Shown one piece after another: positions 8,502 through 15,594 of a stretch of 64,000 nucleotides of DNA (within the stretch, counting starts at the first letter, position 1; each line of letters opens with the position of its first letter). The translations under genes were made by a program, and so were the position numbers. The notes under the pieces were generated by a model that did no database searches, was not told the origin of the DNA, and saw only the letters and a list, made by a program, of their open reading frames with translations. This stretch comes from an uncultured Erythrobacter sp. (GTDB lineage: Bacteria > Pseudomonadota > Alphaproteobacteria > Sphingomonadales > Sphingomonadaceae): assembly GCA_947499505.1 (NCBI GenBank), contig CANMOQ010000001.1, forward strand, positions 1,377,144 through 1,441,143, read 5' to 3'.

Positions 8502-9313
8502 TGGCGAGCATCGCACCAAATTCAGCCATGGATGCTGAACGATTTCTCGAAGAAACGAAGGCGAAGCCGCCGCACCGTTTCTGGACGCTGACCGAAGGCC
8601 GCGCCTTCTTTGAGCTTGGCGCGTTTTACGCCTCGCGCCCGATGCTGTCGCAACTGCCCAAGGGCGATGGCCATGCTGTCATGGTCCTGCCGGGGTTCAT
8701 GGCGACCAACAGCTCAACCGTGCCAATGCGCCGCCTGCTGAGGGATTTGGGTTATGATGCGCATGGCTGGGATGCGGGCCGCAATGTCCGCGTCAATGAA
8801 GAGCTGCTGCAAGTCATCGAAGCGCAGCTGAGTGAGCTGTATGAGAACACCGGGCGCAAAGTGTCGCTGGTCGGCTGGAGCTTGGGCGGTGTGCTCGCGC
8901 GCGAACTGGCAAAGCTGCACCCGGAGATGGTGCGCCTTGTGATCAGCCTGGGCAGCCCAATCTCTGACGATCGCAACCACACCAGCGCAGCGCGCCTATT
9001 CAAATTCTTCAACGGCGATGAGCCGGAGCAATTGCGCGATGGCCAATTCCAAGGGCTAGATGTCGCCCCGCCCGTGCCGACGACGTCGATCCTGACCAAG
9101 ACCGACGGCGTGGTCCACTGGCGCGGCTCTGTGCAGAAGAAGGGCGAGTTCCCGAGCGAGAACATCGAAGTCTACGCCAGCCATTTAGGGCTAGGCGTAA
9201 ACCCATCGGTGATGATCGCCATGGCTGACCGGCTGGCCCAGAAAGAGGGCACTTGGAAGCCGTTTAAGCCGAGCGCCATGCGCCGCTGGATGTTTCCCAA
9301 GCTCGACGTTTAG
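8501..9313 (+). CDS. alpha/beta hydrolase (lipase/esterase-like)
   Basis: A 270-residue hydrolase with the nucleophile elbow GWSLGG (Ser127) after VSLVGW and an oxyanion-type stretch VLPGFMATNS. No signal peptide is seen, so it is probably cytoplasmic. The start codon overlaps the stop of the upstream WS/DGAT gene. This coupling suggests that the hydrolase works in the same neutral-lipid pathway, for example by turning over or supplying acyl groups; that is inference from context. It converges on the TonB receptor gene with a 4-base overlap of the coding ends. Confidence 0.8.
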   Translation: MASIAPNSAMDAERFLEETKAKPPHRFWTLTEGRAFFELGAFYASRPMLSQLPKGDGHAVMVLPGFMATNSSTVPMRRLLRDLGYDAHGWDAGRNVRVNEELLQVIEAQLSELYENTGRKVSLVGWSLGGVLARELAKLHPEMVRLVISLGSPISDDRNHTSAARLFKFFNGDEPEQLRDGQFQGLDVAPPVPTTSILTKTDGVVHWRGSVQKKGEFPSENIEVYASHLGLGVNPSVMIAMADRLAQKEGTWKPFKPSAMRRWMFPKLDV

Positions 9314-12165
9314 AACACCTTCCTAAGATCGATCCCAAGGAACCTGCCGGTCGGGTCGATCAATTGCGGTTGGAAATTAATCGGCGTGTCGCCATTGCTG
9401 TCGGTGACCCTGCGGCGCGCGTCAAAGATGTTGTCTGCGCGCAGGGCGATGCGGAAGCCTTTTAGGAAGCCCTCATCCTTGCCCAGTATTCGGCCAAGAT
9501 CGCCGAACACGCGCAGATCGACGGTCGCGAGGTCATCGAAGAACAGATCGGGCGATCCAAGAAGGGTCGAGCCATCGATCCGGGCGCTGCCAGTGTAGCG
9601 GCCCGAAATGCGCATCCCCATGCCATTGCGGAAAATACCCGCCTCCAGCCGGGTCGCATTGCGCGCCTGACCAAAGGAGCCGGTGGCATCGCCATCCAGC
9701 AGATCGAGCGGTTCCAGCCCCGGCGCGATCAGGATTTCATTCGCCAACTCAAGCGTGTGGGTGAGGTTCACGAAATAGCGCCCACGTCCATCACGGCCAA
9801 AGCCGCTAGCCAGCGGATTGCCGGGAGGTCGGCCTGAGCCCTGAGGCCTGCCGCCCTGCCCTGCGCCTGCTTGCTCGCCGCCGCCGCCGCGACCGCGCAT
9901 CATCGCGGGATCCATGCTGCAAAAACGCGTTCGGAACTCAGCAATCCGCTCTGGCGTGATCTCACCATTTTCATCGCGGGCGCGTGACAGCATCCGGCCA
10001 AAACGCTCTGGATTGAAGCTTGGCAGAATGTCCGAGGTGTCCTCGCCTGCCTCCACCGCCGCGACCAAGCGGGTCAACACATCCAAGCCATCATCGGCGC
10101 AAATTCGCGTTCGGAACGCCATGAATTGCTCGCGCTGCTCAGCGGTCGGTGGCCCGCCTGCGCCGCCTCTGCGCTCTGCACCATCGGGTCTACCACCACC
10201 CGGAGGCCTACCTGCGCCGGGTGGTCCACCGCGACCGCCAGAGCCTGCATCTGCGCGCGCACCGCCAAAACTTCCGCGCCTAAAGAGCGAGAATTGCAGC
10301 CGCTCAGCGCGGGTTTCAGCAAAGGTCACCGCGCGGCGATCGAGCGCAACAAGCGTACCATCCGCATCGCGCGTGACGCGGTCCGTAAAGGCGTTCTCAA
10401 TGTCCTCGGTCAGCACCGGGAAACTGCTGGTCACATCATCGGAGCGATTGCGGATATATTCCACGCCTAGCCGCGTGCCGCGCCAGAATGGCAGCGACCA
10501 ATTGACCGCAAAGCGCCAGTCGCGCTGCTTCTCAGCCAGCAGATCCGGATTGCCGCCCGTGGTGACGCTCGCGAGCACGGTCTCGCCGTTCACAAAGTCG
10601 AACACCGGCGTGTTGAGCGTGATGATCTCTGGATTGCCCAGATTGCCCAGCGATGGGGCCACTTCGCGCTCAATATAAGTCGCGGTGAGGTCAAGGTTGC
10701 TGGTCGGCGCCCAGGTGAGACCCGCAGTCCAATCGGTCAAAGTGCCGAAGTCAGACAGGTAATCCGCGCCGATTTGTGCGTTCAATGTGAAACTGCCGAG
10801 CGCATCGGCAAAACCTGTCCGGGTGCTGGTGATCGGGATTACGAGGTTGAGCCCGCCCTCTAGATCGCCGCGCGTCAGGCTGGTATCCACAAGCGAGCGC
10901 GTGTCGCTGCTCTCAATGCGGTCCCAACTGTATCCGGCATCGAAAGTCGCAAGCAATTCGCCGCCGGGCAAATCCGCCAGCGGACCGCGCGCGGTCACTT
11001 TCGAGGTAGCCGTCCAATTGCGCGAGCGCGCCGTTTCAAAGCCTGCCTCCGCCGAGGTCGGAAGCGCTCCGTCGAGTGCAAGCGTGCCAGCCAGAGCAGC
11101 GTCTTGAAGCGCCTGCGTGTCAAAACGCTGATCGATCTCTGTCTCGCTATCGATCCGGCTGCCATCGAACGTCGCGGTCAGGCGGAACGCGCCAAGCGGG
11201 CGGGTCAACGAGCCAGAGGCCTGATAGGTGTCGGTGGAGACGCGCCGTTCCAGCGGATCATCCTCGCCAAAGGTCCGCAGCAAGGTGTTCCCCGCCCCGT
11301 CTTCCAACTCAACGATATTGAGACCGGACAGGCTGCGGCTTTGGTTGCGGGTATAATTGATGTTCGCACTGAGCGAGGTGCCGCTGTCGACGATGGCTTT
11401 GGCCCAGCTGAGGCTGCCCTCCAATTGCAGGCTGTCCGCGATCAAAGAGCGAAATTCGGCCTGATCGGGATCGCTCGCCAGCTCTGAGATAGAGCCCGGC
11501 GTCTGGATCAGGTCGCGCTCGCTTTCCGTCAGCAGCGAGAGATCGCGCGCTTCAAAATTGGCGTTGAACCGCCCGCCATCGGCAATCTTAAGATAGCCAA
11601 GCTCTTGCTCCAGCGCGATATATCCGCCGCTAGAGGGCCCTTCAAATTCCAGTTCAATCTCGCGGCTAGAGAAGTTTTCTTTCAGGATCAGGTTGATGAC
11701 CCGGCGATCGGGCGAAAAACCAAACCTTTGCGCCACTTCCTCAGGGAATACTTCGACTTTCTCGAGCGCCTCTGGCGGATAGGATCGCAGCTCGCGAAAG
11801 CTGCCGATACGTATGCCGTTGACCAGAATAACTGGACGTCCGCCGCCGCCGCGCCCGCGCGCAGAGCCGGTTTGATTGGTCACTTGCGTCACGAGATCGG
11901 CGATCGAGGTCACGCCCTCGCCAGCGATGTCTTCCGCATTCAGCTCCAGTAGCGGGGCCTGCTCAACATCCAATTGACCGCGCAAACGCCGCCCCTGGAC
12001 AACGATTTCGCCGCCAGAGGGCGTGCCGCTGGTGGTGCCAAGCTCAATGTCGGACTGTTCGCTTTCGGGAACATCACGCTGCTGCTGAGCCAATGCGGGA
12101 GAGACGGCCATACCGGCCAATCCGGCGAGGCTAGCCCCAGACAAGAGGAATTGGGAGAATTTCAT
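9310..12165 (-). CDS. TonB-dependent outer-membrane receptor with glycine/arginine-rich two-cysteine insert
   Basis: A 951-residue receptor: signal peptide ending SPALAQQQ (about residues 1-27), a plug domain with VEQAPLLELNAEDIAGEGVTSIADLV and VILVNGIRIGSF, then a 22-strand-type barrel ending with FLGIDLRKVF, whose terminal aromatic residue is usual for barrel insertion. The plug also carries a SARGRGGGGRP loop (101-111). The odd part is residues 633-790 (bases 9796-10269): Gly/Arg/Pro-rich flanks around a compact segment with Cys689 and Cys749, predicted to be a large extracellular or periplasmic loop. The substrate is unknown; no linked siderophore, cobalamin or sugar genes are present. 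The start is supported by AAAGGGG just upstream. Confidence 0.88.
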   Translation of the reverse strand: MKFSQFLLSGASLAGLAGMAVSPALAQQQRDVPESEQSDIELGTTSGTPSGGEIVVQGRRLRGQLDVEQAPLLELNAEDIAGEGVTSIADLVTQVTNQTGSARGRGGGGRPVILVNGIRIGSFRELRSYPPEALEKVEVFPEEVAQRFGFSPDRRVINLILKENFSSREIELEFEGPSSGGYIALEQELGYLKIADGGRFNANFEARDLSLLTESERDLIQTPGSISELASDPDQAEFRSLIADSLQLEGSLSWAKAIVDSGTSLSANINYTRNQSRSLSGLNIVELEDGAGNTLLRTFGEDDPLERRVSTDTYQASGSLTRPLGAFRLTATFDGSRIDSETEIDQRFDTQALQDAALAGTLALDGALPTSAEAGFETARSRNWTATSKVTARGPLADLPGGELLATFDAGYSWDRIESSDTRSLVDTSLTRGDLEGGLNLVIPITSTRTGFADALGSFTLNAQIGADYLSDFGTLTDWTAGLTWAPTSNLDLTATYIEREVAPSLGNLGNPEIITLNTPVFDFVNGETVLASVTTGGNPDLLAEKQRDWRFAVNWSLPFWRGTRLGVEYIRNRSDDVTSSFPVLTEDIENAFTDRVTRDADGTLVALDRRAVTFAETRAERLQFSLFRRGSFGGARADAGSGGRGGPPGAGRPPGGGRPDGAERRGGAGGPPTAEQREQFMAFRTRICADDGLDVLTRLVAAVEAGEDTSDILPSFNPERFGRMLSRARDENGEITPERIAEFRTRFCSMDPAMMRGRGGGGEQAGAGQGGRPQGSGRPPGNPLASGFGRDGRGRYFVNLTHTLELANEILIAPGLEPLDLLDGDATGSFGQARNATRLEAGIFRNGMGMRISGRYTGSARIDGSTLLGSPDLFFDDLATVDLRVFGDLGRILGKDEGFLKGFRIALRADNIFDARRRVTDSNGDTPINFQPQLIDPTGRFLGIDLRKVF

Positions 12166-12372
12166 CTAGCCCCTTTCAGGCATCGGGTGCCCTGGAACAA
12201 GCACCTGAATTGTATCGATTTGCATCACAATGTGTCGCGTAAAAGACGCACACAGCGCGCATCAACTCACCGCCCCTAACGCACGAGACTTCCATTTTGT
12301 TCTCGGCGGGGTTAAAGCGCGCGACCTGAATGAGTGATTTTACTCAGAAAAGCTGTTTGCATAAGGATATAC

Positions 12373-12633
12373 ATGGCCAAAGAAGAACTCCTCGAAATGC
12401 GCGGGAAGGTCGTCGAACTGCTTCCCAATGCGATGTTCCGGGTCGAGCTTGAAAACGGTCACGAAGTGTTGGGCCACACGGCTGGCAAAATGCGCAAGAA
12501 CCGTATCCGCGTGCTGGTGGGCGACGAAGTGCTGTGCGAACTGACGCCGTATGACCTCACCAAGGCCCGCATCACCTATCGCTTTATGCCCGGACGTGGC
12601 GGCCCTGGCCAAGGCCCTGGCCCAACGCCATAA
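12373..12633 (+). CDS. infA: translation initiation factor IF-1
   Basis: IF-1 occupies the ribosomal A site during initiation. The product shows the S1-like OB fold ([53 protein letters not shown]), preceded by AAGGA 5 bases upstream of ATG 12373. An in-frame start 13 codons earlier lacks this support. At 86 residues it is longer than the usual 72 because of a Gly/Pro-rich C-terminal tail ([13 protein letters not shown]). It heads a tight cluster with maf, an RNase E/G-like gene and yacG. Confidence 0.97.
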   Translation: MAKEELLEMRGKVVELLPNAMFRVELENGHEVLGHTAGKMRKNRIRVLVGDEVLCELTPYDLTKARITYRFMPGRGGPGQGPGPTP

Positions 12634-12649
12634 TATTGAGGTGCGCTGA

Positions 12650-13228
12650 GTGAGCGCCCCCAAACTGGTTCTAGCTTCGGCCAGTCCGCGCCGGCGCGAT
12701 CTGCTCGCGCGGCTCGGCATTGCGCCCGATGATGTGGCTCCCGCCGATATCGATGAGACACCTCACAAGGGCGAGCTTCCGCGCGACTATGCCGCGCGCA
12801 TGGCTCTGGAGAAGGCGCAGGCCGTCAGCACCGACGGCGATGCCCATATTCTTGCTGGCGACACAGTGGTCGCCGTAGGCCGCCGCATCCTGCCCAAGAC
12901 CGAGACCGAAGACGAAGCCCGCTCCTGCCTCAAATTGATGAGCGGGCGGCGGCATGCCGTCCTCTCCGCAATCGCTTTGCGCGCGCCCGATGGCGGTATC
13001 CGCACGCGGCTGAGCGAGAATGTGGTACGCTTCAAAGTCCTTTCTGACGAGGAAATCGCCAGCTATCTGGCGGGCGGCGAATGGCGCGGCAAAGCGGGCG
13101 GATACGCGATACAAGGCGCAGCGGAAGGGCTGATCCGATGGATCAAGGGCAGCCATTCCAGCGTGATGGGCCTGCCGCTTTATGAGACCCGCGCGCTGCT
13201 GAAATCGGCGGGATTTGTCATTGGCTGA
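12650..13228 (+). CDS. maf: Maf-like nucleoside triphosphate pyrophosphatase
   Basis: Maf proteins hydrolyse non-canonical or canonical nucleoside triphosphates as a house-cleaning activity. Visible motifs: LVLASASPRRRDLLARLGI at the N-terminus, ILAGDTVVAVGRRILPK and the later KAGGYAIQGAAEGLIRWIKGSHSSVMGLPL. It starts at GTG 12650 with GAGGTG 6 bases upstream, 16 bases after infA. It overlaps the following RNase gene by 14 bases, so the two are probably translationally coupled. Length (192) is normal. Confidence 0.93.
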   Translation: MSAPKLVLASASPRRRDLLARLGIAPDDVAPADIDETPHKGELPRDYAARMALEKAQAVSTDGDAHILAGDTVVAVGRRILPKTETEDEARSCLKLMSGRRHAVLSAIALRAPDGGIRTRLSENVVRFKVLSDEEIASYLAGGEWRGKAGGYAIQGAAEGLIRWIKGSHSSVMGLPLYETRALLKSAGFVIG

Positions 13229-14183
13229 GTGGCTTGTCGAAGAGGGGATCGGCGAGACCCGCGCGCTCTTGGTCGAGAACGATCAAATTCTAGCGGCTAA
13301 GCTGTTTTGGCTCAGCAAAGACTGCGCGCACACAATCTTGATGGCCAAAATTGTCTCTCGCAAGGCCGGATCATCACGCGCTTTGTGCGTGAGCCCGCGC
13401 GGGGTTGAGATCAATGCAGACGGCCTTCCGCGCGATGCAAGCGAGGGCAGCGACGTCCGCTTGATCATTACCCGCGAGGCGATGGCGGAACGCGGCCGCC
13501 TAAAGCGGGCTCAGGCGCGGTATTTCGCCGATGACAATCCGCATATTCCGCCGCCTTCCGTGTTTGCGACGGGCAAGCATGTGCGCCGTTTCCCATCAGG
13601 CCTCTGGGAAGAGGTTTGGGACGCGGCCAGTTCTGGCCAAATCGATTTCGCAGGCGGCTCGCTGATCATCAGTGTTACGCCTGCTATGACCCTGATCGAT
13701 ATCGACGGTGAGGGCAGCCCCCTTGAGCTGTCATTGGCCGCAGTGCCCGCCATCGCGCAGGCACTGCGCTGGTTCGATCTGGCAGGTAATATCGGGATCG
13801 ATTTCCCCACTATTCAAGACAAGGCGAGGCGCAAGGCCGTGGATGCGGCTCTGGAAGAAGCACTCTATGACTGGCAGCATGAGCGCACGGCAATGAACGG
13901 CTTTGGCTTTGTGCAGATCGTCGCCCGGCTCGAAGGGCCATCACTGCTCCACCGATTCTGGACCTCGCGAGTTGGAGCATGCGCGCGCACTGCCTTGCGC
14001 AGGGCGGAAACTGCCGAGGGACCGGGCGCTATATTGCTGCTTACCGTCCACCCGGCCCTCAAATCGAAGCTGAAGGAAGAATGGCTGGTGGAACTCGCAA
14101 GGCGCACTGGCAAAGAAGTGCGGATTGAGACGAACCCGAGCCTTGCGTTGGAAGGATCTCAAGCGCAGGTTGTAAGCCTATGA
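13215..14183 (+). CDS. RNase E/G-family protein, short form
   Basis: The segment MTLIDIDGEGSP ... ALRWFDLAGNIGIDFPT matches the DNase-I-like catalytic core of RNase E/G (equivalent to 'LVAIDVNSG ... LRLRDLGGLIVIDF'), with the two catalytic aspartates. The N-terminus WLVEEGIGETRALLVEN matches the start of RNase G. At 322 residues it is much shorter than RNase E or G (about 490 or more): the zinc-link CPxC motif and the S1 insertion are reduced or missing. Similar short forms accompany maf and yacG in alphaproteobacteria. Start: TTG at 13215 or TTG at 13221, both inside the end of maf. Probably an RNA-binding or RNA-processing enzyme; whether it keeps endonuclease activity is unproven. Confidence 0.8.
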   Translation: MSLAEWLVEEGIGETRALLVENDQILAAKLFWLSKDCAHTILMAKIVSRKAGSSRALCVSPRGVEINADGLPRDASEGSDVRLIITREAMAERGRLKRAQARYFADDNPHIPPPSVFATGKHVRRFPSGLWEEVWDAASSGQIDFAGGSLIISVTPAMTLIDIDGEGSPLELSLAAVPAIAQALRWFDLAGNIGIDFPTIQDKARRKAVDAALEEALYDWQHERTAMNGFGFVQIVARLEGPSLLHRFWTSRVGACARTALRRAETAEGPGAILLLTVHPALKSKLKEEWLVELARRTGKEVRIETNPSLALEGSQAQVVSL

Positions 14184-14362
14184 CTAAGATTAAGACCTGC
14201 CCCATCTGCAAGAAAGCCCGCGTTGAGGACTTCACTCCATTTTGCTCTCAGCGCTGCAAGGATCTCGACCTCGCCAAGTGGTTTGGCGATGGCTACGCCC
14301 TGCCCAGCCGCCCGGCATCCCCAGAAGAGATCGCGCGCGAGGATTGGGAACAGCAAGGCTAA
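14180..14362 (+). CDS. yacG: DNA gyrase inhibitor YacG
   Basis: A 60-residue zinc-ribbon protein with ligands Cys7, Cys10, Cys22 and Cys26 (CPIC ... FCSQRC), followed by DLAKWFGDGYALP, the family signature. YacG binds GyrB and blocks DNA binding by gyrase in Escherichia coli. The ATG overlaps the stop of the RNase gene (ATGA), so it is the last cistron of the infA-maf-RNase-yacG run. Confidence 0.93.
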   Translation: MTKIKTCPICKKARVEDFTPFCSQRCKDLDLAKWFGDGYALPSRPASPEEIAREDWEQQG

Positions 14363-14488
14363 GCTTAAAAGAACCTGTGCCTGAGGCTATTTCCCTCTTG
14401 CCAAACATCGCCGCCCGCGCCATAGGCCCGCTCTCATTTGCTCGCCGGGCAAAGCGTGCCAAACGCCAAACCCGCCGCCGCAGCGAAT

Positions 14489-14563
14489 GCCCGGGTAGCT
14501 CAGGGGTAGAGCAGCGGATTGAAAATCCGCGTGTCGGTGGTTCAAATCCGCCCCCGGGCACCA
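14489..14563 (+). tRNA. tRNA-Phe (anticodon GAA)
   Basis: A full cloverleaf: acceptor GCCCGGG pairs with CCCGGGC; the D-arm is GCTC/GAGC; the anticodon stem GCGGA/TCCGC encloses the loop TTGAAAA with anticodon GAA; the T-arm is GGTGG/CCGCC with loop TTCAAAT; an encoded CCA ends it at 14563. It lies between yacG and purC on the same strand. Confidence 0.97.
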
Positions 14564-14608
14564 TTCGCTTAAGCAGCGGCTTTATTCCCGCGAGCCAGGA
14601 GGCCCAGC

Positions 14609-15412
14609 ATGACCCGTCGCCGCCAAATCTATGAAGGCAAGGCCAAGATCCTTTATGAGGGTCCAGAACCGGGCACGATTATCCAATATTTCAAGGATGA
14701 TGCGACCGCATTCAATGCGGAGAAAAAGGGCAGCATCAACGGCAAAGGCGTGATCAACAATCGCATCAGCGAGCATGTGTTCACCCGCCTGGCCCATATC
14801 GGCATTCCAACGCATTTCATCCGCCGCCTGAATATGCGCGAGCAATTGGTTCGTCAGGTTGAGATTATCCCGATCGAAGTCGTGGTGCGCAATGTCGCCG
14901 CCGGCTCGATTTGCAAACGCCTCGGCCTGGAAGAAGGCGAGCCACTGCCGCACACCTTGATTGAGTATTATTACAAGGATGATGCGCTGGGCGATCCGCT
15001 GATCTCAGAGGAGCACATTGCGTGCTTCAACTGGGCCAGCGTCGAAGAAATGCACGACATGTCGTCCATGGCGATCCGAGTGAATGATTTCCTGTGCGGC
15101 ATGTTCGCCGGGATCGATATTCGCCTGGTCGATTTCAAACTGGAATTTGGACGCCTGTTCGATGGCGATTTCTGCCGCGTCATTCTGGCCGATGAAGTCA
15201 GTCCGGATGGCTGCCGCTTGTGGGACATGAAAACCGGCGAGAAGCTGGATAAGGACCGCTTCCGCCGTGATTTGGGCGGTGAAGAGGCGGCTTATCGCGA
15301 GGTAGCGCGGCGTCTCGGCCTACTTCAGGACGAAGACAATGGTCCCGGCGAAGTGCTAGACCTGTCGACCCATCGCAACCGGATGCGCGGCAAAACCCCT
15401 CCGAAAAAGTAA
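14609..15412 (+). CDS. purC: phosphoribosylaminoimidazole-succinocarboxamide synthase
   Basis: Catalyses the ATP-dependent joining of CAIR and aspartate in purine synthesis. The product (267 residues) begins [20 protein letters not shown] and contains the conserved [37 protein letters not shown] and [16 protein letters not shown] lies 6 bases before the ATG, a strong ribosome-binding site. The extended C-terminus ([13 protein letters not shown]) is common in alphaproteobacteria. purS and purQ follow, separated from purC by a protease gene. Confidence 0.97.
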   Translation: MTRRRQIYEGKAKILYEGPEPGTIIQYFKDDATAFNAEKKGSINGKGVINNRISEHVFTRLAHIGIPTHFIRRLNMREQLVRQVEIIPIEVVVRNVAAGSICKRLGLEEGEPLPHTLIEYYYKDDALGDPLISEEHIACFNWASVEEMHDMSSMAIRVNDFLCGMFAGIDIRLVDFKLEFGRLFDGDFCRVILADEVSPDGCRLWDMKTGEKLDKDRFRRDLGGEEAAYREVARRLGLLQDEDNGPGEVLDLSTHRNRMRGKTPPKK

Positions 15413-15594
15413 GCGTTTGGCTTTCCGCGCGCCCATCCGGGCATGCGAATTCCTCACGCTTTACGGGCAAGCCCGAAGCGCTGCGGGCGGGCACAGGGCC
15501 CGTGCGGCACCTGCGGCACCGATAAAAATGCCACGTTCAGTTTCAATGCGCCAACAAGCCATCGTTAAATGATCATAGGGCACAATTTCAGCAT

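Noticed and set aside
14232..14564. Minus-strand open frame reading 'VPGGGFEPPTRGFSIRCSTPELP' across the tRNA
   Set aside because: This is the well-known spurious translation of the antisense of a tRNA gene; the sequence is fully explained by tRNA-Phe.
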